A program made the position numbers and the translations under genes. The notes under the pieces were generated by a model that worked only from the letters and a program-made list of their open reading frames with translations, had not been told where the DNA came from and searched no databases. A stretch of 44,550 bases of DNA, from assembly GCA_027306755.1 (NCBI GenBank), contig DAHUZE010000075.1, forward strand, positions 1 to 44,550. The letters are read 5' to 3'. The stretch is from Acidimicrobiaceae bacterium (GTDB lineage Bacteria > Actinomycetota > Acidimicrobiia > Acidimicrobiales > RAAP-2). This document shows, one piece after another, positions 34,488 through 43,647 of this stretch (within the stretch, counting starts at the first letter, position 1; each line of letters opens with the position of its first letter).

Positions 34488-36313
34488 TACTCGATCACGG
34501 CCACGACGTCGCCCCCGCCCACGGAGTCACCGGGCGCCACCCGTACCTCCGAGACGACCCCGGCCCGCTCGGCGTTGATGGAGTTCTCCATCTTCATGGC
34601 CTCCAGGATGCAGATCGTCTGCCCCGCCTCCACGGTGGCGCCCGCGCTCACCAGGACCTTGACGATCGTCCCCTGCATCGGGACGGTGACCGAGCCGGAC
34701 CCTGATGCGGCGCCGGCGCTGTGGGCGTGGCGCTGGCGCGGCTTGGGCGCTCCGCTCCCGGTCGCCCCGCCAGCTCCGCCCGCCGCGCCCGCTCCGGGAA
34801 CCGGGCCGGCCGCTGCGGCGGGGACCCACAGCTTGACTGCGTACCGCCTTCCGTCCACCTCGGCCGTCACCTCGCGCAGCACGCGCTCGCCGCCGTCGGC
34901 CGGCTCTCCGGAGGCGCCCTCCCCTCTTGCGGCGGGCGACGCTCCCGCGCCGGGCCCGGCGCGCAGCCCGGAGAGATCCAGCGTCTCTTCGACCCATTTC
35001 GTCGAGTGGCGCGCTGCGGCGAAGTCCGGATGCTCCAAGATGGCCCTGTCGGCCGGGATGGTGGTGGCCACTCCCTCGATCCGGGTCTCCTCCAACGCTC
35101 GCAGCATGCGGCGCCGGGCGAGGTCACGGTCCTCGGCCCAGACCACCAGCTTGGCCACCAGGTTGTCGTAGTACTGGCTCACGGTGTCCCCGGCACCGTA
35201 CCCGGCGTCCAGACGGACCCCGGGGCCCGCAGGGGCGTCGAAGGCGGTGATGGTCCCCGGGCACGGCGAGAACCGGCCGCCCGAGGGGTCCTCGGCGTTG
35301 ATGCGCACCTCGATGGCATGGCCGCGCCGCTCGATGTCGTCCTGGCCGAAGGGCAGCCGCTCGCCGGCGGCCACCCGCAGCTGCCAGGCCACCAGGTCGA
35401 GCCCCGTGACGAGCTCGGTCACCGGGTGCTCCACCTGGAGCCGGGTGTTCATCTCCAGGAAGTAGAACTCGCCCTCCTGGTAGAGGAACTCCACGGTGCC
35501 GGCGTTCACGTACCCGCACGCGGCCGACACCCTGACCGCGGCCTCGCCCATGGCCCGGCGCACCTCGTCGGGGAAGGCGGGGGCAGGTGACTCCTCGATC
35601 AGCTTCTGGTGGCGCCGCTGGGCCGAGCAGTCGCGCTCGCCCAGCCAGAGCACGGTGTCGTGGGTGTCCGCCAGGACCTGCATCTCGATGTGGCGCGGCC
35701 AGGACAGGTAGCGCTCGACGTACACCTCGGAGCGGCCGAAGTAGGCTTGGGCCTCCCGCTGCGCGGACTCGAGCGCCTCCGCCGCCTCCGCCGCCGCGCG
35801 GACCACCTTCATCCCCCTGCCCCCGCCGCCGAAGGCCGCCTTGATGGCCACGGGCCAGCCGAGCTCCTCGCCGAACGCCACCACCTCATGGGCGCCCGTG
35901 AGCGGCTCGGACCGCCCTGGCACCCCGGACACGCCGGCCTGGGCCGCGGCCAACCGGGAGCTGATCTTGTCGCCCATGACCTCCATGGCCGCCGGGGGAG
36001 GCCCTATGAAGACGACGCCCCCGGCCGTGACCGCCCTGGCGAAGTCCGCGTTCTCGGAGAAGAAGCCGTAGCCCGGATGCACCGCGTCGGCTCCGCTCCG
36101 CTCCACTGCGGCGAGGATCGCCTCGGTGTTCAGGTAGCTCTCGGCCGCCGTCTGGCCGCCCAAGGCGTAGGCCTCGTCTGCCATGCGGACGTGCATGGCG
36201 TCGCGGTCGAGGTCGGAGTAGACCGCGACCGTGGCGACGCCGAGCTCACGGCAGGTCCGCATGACACGGACCGCGATCTCCCCCCTGTTGGCGATGAGCA
36301 CCTTGTCCAGCAC
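34487..36313 (-). CDS. Acyl-CoA carboxylase alpha subunit (biotin carboxylase + BCCP)
   Basis: 608 aa from GTG 36313 (an upstream GTG at 36322 is an alternative). The biotin carboxylase domain (about 1-445) shows [65 protein letters not shown] and [15 protein letters not shown] variable Ala/Gly/Pro-rich linker follows. The biotinyl domain ends the protein, with the biotinylation Lys in [11 protein letters not shown]. It carboxylates biotin with ATP and bicarbonate for transfer by a separate beta subunit, not in the window, to acetyl- or propionyl-CoA. It is divergent from the biotin ligase gene that would activate it. Confidence 0.94.
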   Translation of the reverse strand: MLDKVLIANRGEIAVRVMRTCRELGVATVAVYSDLDRDAMHVRMADEAYALGGQTAAESYLNTEAILAAVERSGADAVHPGYGFFSENADFARAVTAGGVVFIGPPPAAMEVMGDKISSRLAAAQAGVSGVPGRSEPLTGAHEVVAFGEELGWPVAIKAAFGGGGRGMKVVRAAAEAAEALESAQREAQAYFGRSEVYVERYLSWPRHIEMQVLADTHDTVLWLGERDCSAQRRHQKLIEESPAPAFPDEVRRAMGEAAVRVSAACGYVNAGTVEFLYQEGEFYFLEMNTRLQVEHPVTELVTGLDLVAWQLRVAAGERLPFGQDDIERRGHAIEVRINAEDPSGGRFSPCPGTITAFDAPAGPGVRLDAGYGAGDTVSQYYDNLVAKLVVWAEDRDLARRRMLRALEETRIEGVATTIPADRAILEHPDFAAARHSTKWVEETLDLSGLRAGPGAGASPAARGEGASGEPADGGERVLREVTAEVDGRRYAVKLWVPAAAAGPVPGAGAAGGAGGATGSGAPKPRQRHAHSAGAASGSGSVTVPMQGTIVKVLVSAGATVEAGQTICILEAMKMENSINAERAGVVSEVRVAPGDSVGGGDVVAVIE

Positions 36314-36336
36314 GGTGCCCACACTTGCACGCCGCT

Positions 36337-36342
36337 TAGGGT
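36337..36342 (+). promoter_or_regulatory. Leaderless-type -10 box of the biotin ligase gene
   Basis: TAGGGT ends 8 nt before the ATG at 36351, within the 37-nt gap between the divergent carboxylase and biotin ligase genes. Confidence 0.45.
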
Positions 36343-36350
36343 GACGACCA

Positions 36351-37181
36351 ATGACCGGAGCCCTCTGGGACGTGCGGCGGTTCGCCACGGTGCGCTCCAC
36401 CAACGACTGGCTCCTGGCTGCGGCCCGCAGCGGTGGCGCGTCCGGGATGGTGGCGGTGGCCGACCACCAGGACGCGGGGCGGGGACGCCTGGGGCGGCAC
36501 TGGGAGGCGCCCCCGGGCTCGAGCCTGCTCGTTTCGGTGCTGCTGCGCCCGGTGGCGCCTCCCGGCGAGCTCTACCCGGTCACGGGGTCGGTGGCGCTCG
36601 CCGCCGCCGACGCCTGCGCGGCGGTGGCCGGGGTGACGCCAGAGGTGAAATGGCCGAACGACCTGCTCGTCGGCAACCGCAAGTTGGCCGGCGTGCTGGC
36701 CGAGACCGATCCCGGGGCGCCCGGGGGGCGGCCGGGTTCCGTGGCGGTCGTTGCCGGCCTCGGGTGCAACGTGAACTGGGACGGCCCGCCGGGGGCGACC
36801 TCGCTCCGCCGCTGTGCCGGGCACGACGTGGACCGCGAGGCGCTCCTGGCGGCCTACCTGGAGGCGCTCGGCCGCCGGGCCGGCACCCTCGACGATCCTG
36901 CCGGCCGCCGGGCCATCGTCGACGAGCTGCGGTCCCGCTGCGTCACCGTGGGGAGGCCGGTCCGGGTGTCCCTGGGAGGGGGCGCGAGCGCGGGAGGGGC
37001 GCACGAGCTGGTCGGCACGGCGGCGGCCATCGACGATGTCGGCCGTCTCGTGGTGGAGCACGGCGGCCGCCACACGGCCGTGGCCGCCGGCGACGTCGTC
37101 CACTTGCGCCCCGAGGAGGCACCTGGCGTGGCCGGTGGGGCGCCCCGCCCCGCTTCCGGACCGCCGCCGAAGCCCGGATAG
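36351..37181 (+). CDS. birA: Biotin-[acetyl-CoA-carboxylase] ligase, monofunctional
   Basis: 276 aa from ATG 36351. The class-I biotin ligase signature is present: [32 protein letters not shown], then [19 protein letters not shown] and [13 protein letters not shown], with a C-terminal SH3-like domain ([18 protein letters not shown]). The N-terminal DNA-binding domain of E. coli BirA is lacking, so it is an enzyme only and not the biotin repressor. It should form biotinyl-AMP and transfer biotin to the Lys of the BCCP domain encoded by the divergent neighbour. The last ~20 residues are a Pro/Gly-rich tail. Confidence 0.94.
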   Translation: MTGALWDVRRFATVRSTNDWLLAAARSGGASGMVAVADHQDAGRGRLGRHWEAPPGSSLLVSVLLRPVAPPGELYPVTGSVALAAADACAAVAGVTPEVKWPNDLLVGNRKLAGVLAETDPGAPGGRPGSVAVVAGLGCNVNWDGPPGATSLRRCAGHDVDREALLAAYLEALGRRAGTLDDPAGRRAIVDELRSRCVTVGRPVRVSLGGGASAGGAHELVGTAAAIDDVGRLVVEHGGRHTAVAAGDVVHLRPEEAPGVAGGAPRPASGPPPKPG

Positions 37182-37184
37182 GCT
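37179..37184 (+). promoter_or_regulatory. -10 box upstream of rmlB, overlapping the birA stop
   Basis: TAGGCT includes the birA TAG stop and ends 9 nt before the rmlB ATG (37194). There is no RBS in between, suggesting a leaderless or near-leaderless transcript for the sugar operon. Confidence 0.4.
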
Positions 37185-37193
37185 TCGCCAGCC

Positions 37194-38189
37194 ATGCGCA
37201 TTCTGGTCACCGGCGGTGCCGGCTTCATCGGGTCCAATTTCATCCGCTACTGGTGCGAGCAGCACCCTGGTGACCGCGTCGTGGCCTATGACGCCCTGAC
37301 GTACGCCGGCAACCGGGAGAACCTGGACGGCCTGGATGCCGGCTTCGTCCAGGGGGACGTGTGCGACCTCGAGGCCGCCCAGCGGGCCATGGACGACGAG
37401 CAGATCGACACGGTCGTGCACTTCGCCGCCGAGTCGCACAACTCGCTCGCCATCCTGGATCCGGCCCGGTTCTTCCGCACCAACGTGCTCGGGACCCAGG
37501 CGCTGCTCGAGGCGTCCCGGCGCCACGGAGTGGCCCGGTTCCACCACATCTCCACGTGCGAGGTCTACGGGGACCTGGACCTGGAGAGCGACGAGCGGTT
37601 CACCGAGGAGAGCCCCTACCGGCCGCGCACGCCCTACAACGCCTCCAAGGCGGGAGCCGACCACGCCGTGCGGGCCTACGCCGAGACGTTCGAGCTTCCC
37701 GTCACCATCACCAACTGCTCCAACAATTACGGCCCCTACCAATTCCCTGAGAAGGTCATCCCCCTGTTCACCACCAGGGCGCTGGGCGACGAGCCGCTGC
37801 CGCTGTACGAGTCGACGCAGAACCGACGCGAGTGGCTCCACGTCCTGGACCACTGCCGGGCCATCGAGGCCGTGCTGGCGGGGGGCCGCGTGGGCGAGAC
37901 CTACCACGTGGGGAGCGGCGTGGAGGCCACCATCGAGGAGATCGCCGACGCCGTGCTCGCCGGGCTGGGCAAGCCGGCCTCGCTCAAGCAGATCGTGCCG
38001 GACCGGCCGGGGCACGACCGCCGGTACCTGCTGGACACCACCAAGATCCGGGCGGAGCTGGGCTGGGAGCCGTCGATCGGCTTTGCCGCCGGGATGGCGG
38101 AGACCGTGGCCTGGTACGCGGCCAACCGCAGCTGGTGGGAGCCGCTGCGCGGGCGGTCGCCGGTGGTCGAGACGGGCTGGGCACGGTAG
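37194..38189 (+). CDS. rmlB: dTDP-glucose 4,6-dehydratase, with altered active-site triad
   Basis: 331 aa from ATG 37194. An extended SDR: MRILVTGGAGFIGSNFIRYW, HFAAESHNSLAILDPARFF, ISTCEVYGDL, YNASKAGADH (Tyr-x3-Lys), NCSNNYGPYQFPEKVIPL and NRREWLHVLDHCRAI are typical of RmlB. RmlB dehydrates dTDP-glucose to the 4-keto-6-deoxy sugar in dTDP-rhamnose synthesis. In the E. coli enzyme the catalytic triad is Thr-Asp-Glu (STDEVYG). Here the Asp is Cys, which could slow the acid-catalysed water elimination or mark a related dehydratase. The gene heads the nucleotide-sugar operon, eight bases before rmlD. Confidence 0.9.
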   Translation: MRILVTGGAGFIGSNFIRYWCEQHPGDRVVAYDALTYAGNRENLDGLDAGFVQGDVCDLEAAQRAMDDEQIDTVVHFAAESHNSLAILDPARFFRTNVLGTQALLEASRRHGVARFHHISTCEVYGDLDLESDERFTEESPYRPRTPYNASKAGADHAVRAYAETFELPVTITNCSNNYGPYQFPEKVIPLFTTRALGDEPLPLYESTQNRREWLHVLDHCRAIEAVLAGGRVGETYHVGSGVEATIEEIADAVLAGLGKPASLKQIVPDRPGHDRRYLLDTTKIRAELGWEPSIGFAAGMAETVAWYAANRSWWEPLRGRSPVVETGWAR

Positions 38190-38197
38190 GCGCTGCC

Positions 38198-39100
38198 GTG
38201 CATGTCCTCATCACCGGGGCGGGAGGGCAGCTGGGAAGTGATCTGGTGCAGGCCTTCTCGGGGGAGGTCGCCCCCGGAGGTCGCCGGCGCGCCCTCTTCG
38301 GCCCCGAGGGGCCCGGGCCCGGCGTCCGGGTCACGGCGGCCGACCACGCCTCGCTGGCCGTGGAGGACCGTGAGGCCGTCCTGGAAGCGGTGCACGGGCT
38401 GCGGCCCGATGTGGTCGTCCACGCCGGGGCGTGGACCGCGGTGGACGCATGCGAGCTCGACCCGGACCGGGCCTTGCGGGTGAATGCACTGGGGACCCGC
38501 CACGTGGTGGAGGCCGCGGACCGGGTGGGCGCCCATGTCGTGTACATCTCCACGGACTACGTGTTCGACGGCTCGCTGGGCCGGCCGTACACCGAGTGGG
38601 ACGACCCGTGCCCGGTGTCGGTCTACGGCCGGAGCAAGCTGGGTGGCGAGCGCGAGTGCCCGCCGGAGGCGACCGTGGTCCGCACCTCGTGGGTGTGCGG
38701 CGCCCGGGGCGCGAACATGGTGAAGACGGCCCTGCGGCTGGCGGCGGGCGGCGGGCAGCTCCGCTTCGTGGACGACCAGACGGGATCCCCGACGTTCACC
38801 GCGGACTTGGCGGCGGCCGTGGTGACGCTGGCCCTGGACCGCCGCCCCGGCCGGTACCACGTGACCAACCAGGGCACCACCACCTGGTACGGGTTCGTGC
38901 GCGCCGTGCTGGAAAGCGCCGGGCACGATCCGGGGCGGGTGCTCGCCGTCACGACTGCCGAGCTGGACCCCCCCCGTCCGGCCCGGCGCCCGGCCAACTC
39001 GGTGCTCGACAATGCCGCCATGCGCCTGGGCGGGATCCCGCTGCTCCCGCACTGGACGGACGCCCTGGGACGGCTGCTGGGCGCCCTGGGGCGGGCATGA
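38198..39100 (+). CDS. rmlD: dTDP-4-dehydrorhamnose reductase
   Basis: 300 aa from GTG 38198, eight nt after the rmlB stop. NAD(P)-binding GAGGQLGSDLV, VVHAGAWTAVDACELDPDRA, YISTDYVFDGSLG, YGRSKLGGE (Tyr-x3-Lys), VVRTSWVCG and FVDDQTGSPTF are standard RmlD features. It reduces dTDP-4-keto-rhamnose to dTDP-rhamnose. The rmlA and rmlC genes for the first and third steps are not in this window. Its stop overlaps the ugd start (ATGA). Confidence 0.93.
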   Translation: MHVLITGAGGQLGSDLVQAFSGEVAPGGRRRALFGPEGPGPGVRVTAADHASLAVEDREAVLEAVHGLRPDVVVHAGAWTAVDACELDPDRALRVNALGTRHVVEAADRVGAHVVYISTDYVFDGSLGRPYTEWDDPCPVSVYGRSKLGGERECPPEATVVRTSWVCGARGANMVKTALRLAAGGGQLRFVDDQTGSPTFTADLAAAVVTLALDRRPGRYHVTNQGTTTWYGFVRAVLESAGHDPGRVLAVTTAELDPPRPARRPANSVLDNAAMRLGGIPLLPHWTDALGRLLGALGRA

Positions 39101-40395
39101 CGCACGGGGCGCCGAGCACGGTGGCCGTCATCGGCGCCGGATACGTGGGCCTCCCCACGGCCGGGGTGCTGGCCCGCTTCGGCCACTCGGTCGTGTGTGC
39201 GGAGCGCGACCCGGGCCGCCTGCACCAGCTGGAAGCCGGCCGGTCGCCCATCGTGGAGGCAGGGCTCGCCGAGCTCCTGGCCGAGGGGCGGGCCGCCGGC
39301 CGCCTCCGGTTCGTGGGCTCGGCCGCCGAGGCGGTGGAGGGCGTGTCCTTCGTGTTCCTGTGCGTGGACACCCCCCAGGCGGACGACGGGTCGGCCGACC
39401 TCTCGGCGGTGGAGGCCGCGGCGGCGGAGATCGCCCCCCGGTTGGCGCCCGGAGCCGTGGTGGTGGACAAGTCCACCGTGCCGGTGGGAACGGCCACGCT
39501 GGTCACGCGGATGACGGGCGCCGTCGTGGTGTCCAACCCCGAGTTCCTCCGGGAAGGGACCGCCGTGCGGGACAGCCTCCGGCCGGACCGCATCGTGGTC
39601 GGGTCGTCGGACCAGGACGCGGCTCGCAGGGTGGGGGAGCTCTTCGCGGGTACCGGTGCACCGCTGATCGTCACCGACACCGTCACCGCCGAGACCATCA
39701 AGTACGCATCCAATGCCTTCCTGGCCACGAAGCTCAGCTTCGTCAACTCGTTGGCGGCGCTTTGCGAGTCACTGGCGGCCGACGTGCGCGACGTGGCGCT
39801 GGGGATGGGATACGACCGCCGGATCGGCTTCGACTTCCTGCGGCCAGGTCCCGGGTGGGGCGGGTCGTGCCTGCCCAAGGACACCGCCGCCCTCCTCCAC
39901 ATCGCCGGCGCGGCGGGCTACGACTTCCCCCTGCTGGGAGCGGTGATCGCCGCCAACGAGGAGGCGCAGGAGCGGGTGCTGGCCAAGGTGGAGGCGGCAG
40001 CCGGCGGATCCGTGGCAGGGACGACGGTGGCGGCGTGGGGGCTCACGTTCAAGGCGGGGACGGACGACCGCCGCAGCTCGCCCGCAGTGGCCGTCGTCCA
40101 GCGCCTGGTTCGCTCCGGTGCGGCCGTCCGGGCCTTCGACCCCACCGTGGACCCGACCGCCGCCGCCCGGGCGCCCGACCTCGCCGGCGTGACCGCCTGC
40201 CTGTCCGCCTACGAGGCCTGCCAGGACGCCGTGGTGCTCGTGGTGCTCACGGAGTGGGAGGAGCTCCGGAGCCTGGACCTGGAGAAGGCGGCGGGGGCCA
40301 TGCGCGAGCCGGCGATGGTGGACGCCCGCAACCTCTTCGATCCTGCATCCGCCCGGCGGGCGGGCTTCGCCTACGACGCGATCGGCCGCCGGTGA
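39097..40395 (+). CDS. ugd: UDP-glucose 6-dehydrogenase
   Basis: 432 aa. NAD-binding VAVIGAGYVGLPTAGVLARF, VDTPQADDGSADLSAVEAA, DKSTVPVGTA, SNPEFLREGTAVRDSLRPDR, NAFLATKLSFVNSLAALCE and catalytic Cys in PGPGWGGSCLPKD are the family's fixed points. The C-terminal domain has WGLTFKAGTDDRRSSPA. The enzyme oxidises UDP-glucose to UDP-glucuronate with two NAD. Its product would feed the UDP-xylose synthase-like enzyme encoded next. Overlaps both neighbours by 4 nt (ATGA and GTGA). Confidence 0.95.
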   Translation: MTHGAPSTVAVIGAGYVGLPTAGVLARFGHSVVCAERDPGRLHQLEAGRSPIVEAGLAELLAEGRAAGRLRFVGSAAEAVEGVSFVFLCVDTPQADDGSADLSAVEAAAAEIAPRLAPGAVVVDKSTVPVGTATLVTRMTGAVVVSNPEFLREGTAVRDSLRPDRIVVGSSDQDAARRVGELFAGTGAPLIVTDTVTAETIKYASNAFLATKLSFVNSLAALCESLAADVRDVALGMGYDRRIGFDFLRPGPGWGGSCLPKDTAALLHIAGAAGYDFPLLGAVIAANEEAQERVLAKVEAAAGGSVAGTTVAAWGLTFKAGTDDRRSSPAVAVVQRLVRSGAAVRAFDPTVDPTAAARAPDLAGVTACLSAYEACQDAVVLVVLTEWEELRSLDLEKAAGAMREPAMVDARNLFDPASARRAGFAYDAIGRR

Positions 40396-41339
40396 GGGTG
40401 GTCGTGGCCGGCGGCGCCGGCTTTCTCGGGTCGCACCTGTGCGAGCGCCTGGTGGCCCGGGGCGACGACGTCGTCTGCCTGGACGACCTCTCGACCGGGT
40501 CCGCCGGCAACCTGGCGCCGTTGGGCGACTGCGCGGCGTTCTCCTTCGTGCGCTGCGACGTCAGCCGGCACGTGCCGGTGGAGGGCGCGGTGGACGTGGT
40601 GTTCCACCTGGCCAGCCCGGCCTCGCCCCCGGCATACCTCGCCCATCCCTTGGAGACGCTGGCCGCGGGCAGCGAGGGGACGCGGAGGCTGGCCGAGCTG
40701 GCGGGGGCCTCGGGGGCGCGCTTCGTGCTGGCGTCCACCAGCGAGGTCTACGGGGACCCCGACGTCCATCCCCAACCCGAGCGGTACCGGGGGAACGTGG
40801 ACCCCGTGGGGCCGCGCAGCGTGTACGACGAGGCCAAGCGGTTTGCCGAGGCGCTCACTATGGCGGCCCACCGGGCCAGGGGCGTGGACGTCGGCATCGC
40901 CCGGATCTTCAACACCTACGGGCCGCGCCTGTCGTCGGGTGACGGGCGCGTGGTGTCCAACTTCTGCGTCCAGGCGCTGACCGGCCAGCCCCTCACCGTG
41001 TACGGGGACGGCAGCCAGACGCGCAGCCTGTGCTTCGTGAGCGACCTCGTGTCCGGCCTGCTGGCCCTGGCCGGCGCCACCGGGCTGACCGGGCCGGTCA
41101 ACCTGGGCAACCCGGACGAGCGCACCGTGGGCGAGCTGGCCCGGCTGGTGGTGAAGCTGGCTGGCTCCTCGTCGCCCGTGGAGCACCGCCCGCTGCCCAC
41201 CGACGACCCTCGCCGGCGCTGCCCGGACATCACCCTGGCCCGAGGGTCCCTGGGATGGCAGCCGGCCGTGACGTTGGAGGACGGCCTGGAGCTGACCCTC
41301 GCCTGGTTCCGGCGCCACATCGGGGGCGCCGGTGGTTGA
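40392..41339 (+). CDS. UDP-glucuronate decarboxylase (UDP-xylose synthase)-like SDR
   Basis: 315 aa from GTG 40392, overlapping ugd. MRVVVAGGAGFLGSHLCERL, FHLASPASPPAYLAHPLETL, ASTSEVYGDPDVHPQPERY, GPRSVYDEAKRFAEALT and ARIFNTYGPRLSSGDGRVV are close to UDP-xylose synthases. The Thr/Ser-x-Glu and Tyr-x3-Lys catalytic residues are kept. With ugd just before it, UDP-glucuronate to UDP-xylose is the natural reaction, though a dTDP-sugar epimerase role cannot be excluded by eye. Eight-nt overlap with the glycosyltransferase gene. Confidence 0.9.
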   Translation: MRVVVAGGAGFLGSHLCERLVARGDDVVCLDDLSTGSAGNLAPLGDCAAFSFVRCDVSRHVPVEGAVDVVFHLASPASPPAYLAHPLETLAAGSEGTRRLAELAGASGARFVLASTSEVYGDPDVHPQPERYRGNVDPVGPRSVYDEAKRFAEALTMAAHRARGVDVGIARIFNTYGPRLSSGDGRVVSNFCVQALTGQPLTVYGDGSQTRSLCFVSDLVSGLLALAGATGLTGPVNLGNPDERTVGELARLVVKLAGSSSPVEHRPLPTDDPRRRCPDITLARGSLGWQPAVTLEDGLELTLAWFRRHIGGAGG

Positions 41340-42195
41340 GCGCGTGGCCGCGGTGGTCGTGGACTACGAGGCCGGACCGGTGCTGGGAGAGTGCGTGCGG
41401 TCCCTGCTCGCAGACGGCGTCGGCAACGTGGTGGTGGTGGCGAACGGTAGCCCCGGCCCGGCACACCGGGCGCTGGATGGGCTGGAGGTCCCCTTGGTCG
41501 TGACGGGTCGCAACGTCGGCTACGGAGCCGGCGCCAACCGCGGTCTGGCCGTGAGCGGCTCGTCCGACTACGTCCTCGTGTGCAACCCGGACCTGCGGGT
41601 CCACCCCGGTGCGGCGACGGCGTTGTGTGCGGCCCTCGACGCCCATCCGACGTGGGCCATCGTGGGCCCGCGGGTCATGGACGCCGCCGGGGTCGTGTAC
41701 CCCTCGGTTCGCCGCTTCCCGTCGATGACGGACGCCGCCGGGCACGCCCTGCTGGCGCTCTTCTGGCCTGACAACCCGTTCAGCCGGCGCTACCGGCCGC
41801 CCGACGCCGGGGGCACCGGCACGCGGGCGGTGGACTGGGTATCGGGCGCGTGCTTCTGCGCCCGGCGGTCGGCGATGGAGGAGCTTGGGGGGTTCGACGA
41901 GGCCTATTTCATGTTCGCCGAGGACATGGACCTGTGCTGGCGGGCCCACCGGGCCGGATGGGGCGTGGGCGTCGAGCCGTCGGCGGTGGTCACGCACATC
42001 GAAGGGGTCTCGCGCCGCCGCCACCCCTACCGGATGCTCCTTGCCCACCACCGCTCGGCGCTCCGGTTCGCCGCGCGGCGAGCCACCGGGCCTGGCCGGG
42101 CCGCCCTGCCGCTGGCCGCAGCCGTGCTGGGCGCCCGCCTCCTGGCCGCCGTGGCCGATGAGGCGGTGCGGCGCCGTCGCGGCGCTGAACAATAG
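41332..42195 (+). CDS. Family-2 glycosyltransferase (WbbL-like rhamnosyltransferase type)
   Basis: 287 aa from GTG 41332. GT-A fold features are VAAVVVDYEAGPVLGECVRS, GRNVGYGAGANRGLAVSGS, the nucleotide/metal motif VLVCNPDLRV, VDWVSGACFCARRSAMEELG and FDEAYFMFAEDMDLCWR. This is the pattern of WbbL-type rhamnosyltransferases, which fits the dTDP-rhamnose genes upstream. It likely transfers rhamnose or another operon sugar to a lipid-linked wall or surface glycan at the cytoplasmic membrane face. A C-terminal amphipathic Arg/Ala-rich segment may bind membrane. Last gene of the sugar operon. Confidence 0.92.
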   Translation: MVERVAAVVVDYEAGPVLGECVRSLLADGVGNVVVVANGSPGPAHRALDGLEVPLVVTGRNVGYGAGANRGLAVSGSSDYVLVCNPDLRVHPGAATALCAALDAHPTWAIVGPRVMDAAGVVYPSVRRFPSMTDAAGHALLALFWPDNPFSRRYRPPDAGGTGTRAVDWVSGACFCARRSAMEELGGFDEAYFMFAEDMDLCWRAHRAGWGVGVEPSAVVTHIEGVSRRRHPYRMLLAHHRSALRFAARRATGPGRAALPLAAAVLGARLLAAVADEAVRRRRGAEQ

Positions 42196-42224
42196 AAGCG
42201 GGGAAGAAGCGCCCCAATTTGCAC

Positions 42225-42230
42225 TAAAAT
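42225..42230 (+). promoter_or_regulatory. -10 box of the GH5-like gene
   Basis: TAAAAT, in a short AT-rich stretch after the glycosyltransferase gene, ends 9 nt before the ATG at 42240. It gives a leaderless or near-leaderless transcript. Confidence 0.5.
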
Positions 42231-42239
42231 TTCCGTGCT

Positions 42240-43598
42240 ATGGGCGGACCTGCGTGGCTGAAGATCACCATGGTCTTGCTGGCCGTGCTCGTCGTCGGGA
42301 CCATTGGTTGGACCGTCAAGACTCGAAACCATCCCGCGGGTCATACACGGACTTCGGCGTTCGGCCATTCTTCGACCGGTGCTCCCCGGCACGGCCGGAG
42401 CGCCCGGAGCGCCCGGAGCGCCCCGAGCGCGGGCGAGCCGTCCGGGCCGCCCGCTGCGCCCCCGCCGCTGAGCGAGGGGGTCACGGTGCGCGGCACCCAG
42501 CTCATAGACCGGTCCGGGAACGTCGTGCGGCTCGAGGGCGTGGACGTGTCGGGAACCCAGTCCGCCTGCGTGGCCGGGACGGGGTTCGCGACAGGGCCGC
42601 TCGATGCCTCGGAGGCCGCGGCCATCGCCTCCTGGCACATGAACGCAGTGCGTGTGCCGCTGAACGAGGACTGCTGGCTCGGCATCAACGGCGTGGACCC
42701 GGCATACGCCGGAGCCGGTTACCAGCACGCCATCGAGCAGTGGGTGGCGGACCTGAACGGCGCCGGGCTCCTGGTCATCGTCGACCTGGACTTCGTGGCC
42801 CCGGGAAGCGACCTGGCCAAGGCCGAGTGGCCGATGGCGGACGAGGACCACGCACCCGCCTTCTGGTCGAGCGTGGCTGCGGCCTTCGCGTCCGATCCGG
42901 GGGTCGTCTTCGACCCGTTCAACGAGCCCTATCTCGGCGGCAACCACCCGACCGCAGCAGACTGGAGCTGCTGGCTCAGCGGGTGCGTCAACGCCACGCC
43001 GATCGCCACAACGACGGCCAAGGCCCTCCCGTTCGGGTACCGGACCGCCGGCATGCAACAGCTGGTGGACGTCATCCGCGCTGCCGGTGCCCGCCAGCCG
43101 ATCATGCTCGGCGGCCTCAACTGGTCCGGCGACCCCTGCGGAGTGCAGGACGCCGGGCCGCCCACGACCACCTGCCCCGAGGTTAGGGACCTCCCGTCGG
43201 ACCCGCAGCACCAGCTGATCGTCGACTTCCACACGTTCCTCCCCAACAGTGCCTGCAAGACCCCGGCCTGCTGGACGGCGATGGCCGCCAGCATCGAGAA
43301 GGCCGGCCTGCCCGTCGTCACGGGCGAGTTCGGGGAGAAGGACTGCTCGGCCGCCTTCATCGACGCCTACATGAGCTGGGCGGACTCCGAGGGCATCTCG
43401 TACCTGGCATGGACCTGGAGCGTGAACAGCTCGCAGCCCTGCACCGTGGGCAACGGGCGCTCGAACCACTACCTGCTCCAGAGCTGGGCCGGCCAGCCGA
43501 GCACCCTGGCCCCCGACGGGCAGGCGTACCAGGCGCATCTGCAGCAGCTCTACGAGCAACTGCTGAACCGAACGTGGCGGGCACGCCTGGAGTGGTGA
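42240..43598 (+). CDS. Membrane-anchored glycoside hydrolase family 5-like enzyme
   Basis: 452 aa. An N-terminal signal anchor (WLKITMVLLAVLVVGTIGW) is followed by a low-complexity linker with Arg-Ser-Ala repeats made by a 9-bp DNA repeat (about 42391-42430) and a Pro stretch. The catalytic barrel starts near residue 80: RGTQLIDRSGNVVRLEGVDV, HMNAVRVPLNEDCWL, acid/base Glu in VVFDPFNEPY, FHTFLPN and nucleophile Glu in VVTGEFGEKDC. These fit GH5 endoglucanase or mannanase-like enzymes, acting outside the cell on beta-glycans. Several cysteines suggest disulfides. It follows the surface-sugar operon but has its own promoter. Confidence 0.9.
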   Translation: MGGPAWLKITMVLLAVLVVGTIGWTVKTRNHPAGHTRTSAFGHSSTGAPRHGRSARSARSAPSAGEPSGPPAAPPPLSEGVTVRGTQLIDRSGNVVRLEGVDVSGTQSACVAGTGFATGPLDASEAAAIASWHMNAVRVPLNEDCWLGINGVDPAYAGAGYQHAIEQWVADLNGAGLLVIVDLDFVAPGSDLAKAEWPMADEDHAPAFWSSVAAAFASDPGVVFDPFNEPYLGGNHPTAADWSCWLSGCVNATPIATTTAKALPFGYRTAGMQQLVDVIRAAGARQPIMLGGLNWSGDPCGVQDAGPPTTTCPEVRDLPSDPQHQLIVDFHTFLPNSACKTPACWTAMAASIEKAGLPVVTGEFGEKDCSAAFIDAYMSWADSEGISYLAWTWSVNSSQPCTVGNGRSNHYLLQSWAGQPSTLAPDGQAYQAHLQQLYEQLLNRTWRARLEW

Positions 43599-43608
43599 CC
43601 GGCGGTGC

Positions 43609-43633
43609 GGCGCCGGTGCGCCACGCCGGCGCC
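43609..43633 (+). terminator. GC hairpin after the GH5-like gene
   Basis: GGCGCCGG (43609-43616) and CCGGCGCC (43626-43633) form a perfect 8-bp stem with a 9-nt loop, 11 nt after the stop codon. No U-tract follows. It may end the GH5 transcript or insulate the next promoter. Confidence 0.45.
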
Positions 43634-43640
43634 AGGGGCC

Positions 43641-43646
43641 TACGAT
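43641..43646 (+). promoter_or_regulatory. Candidate -10 box for the structured RNA
   Basis: TACGAT would place a transcription start near 43652-43654, inside the first strand of the RNA's closing helix. This would shorten that helix to 4-5 bp, so the true start may lie a little upstream. No consensus -35 is visible. Confidence 0.35.
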
Positions 43647-43647
43647 C

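Noticed and set aside
37194-42195. Secondary-metabolite glycosylation cluster
   Set aside because: rmlB, rmlD, ugd, a UDP-xylose synthase-like gene and one GT2 fit ordinary surface glycan synthesis; no polyketide, peptide or aglycone gene is present.
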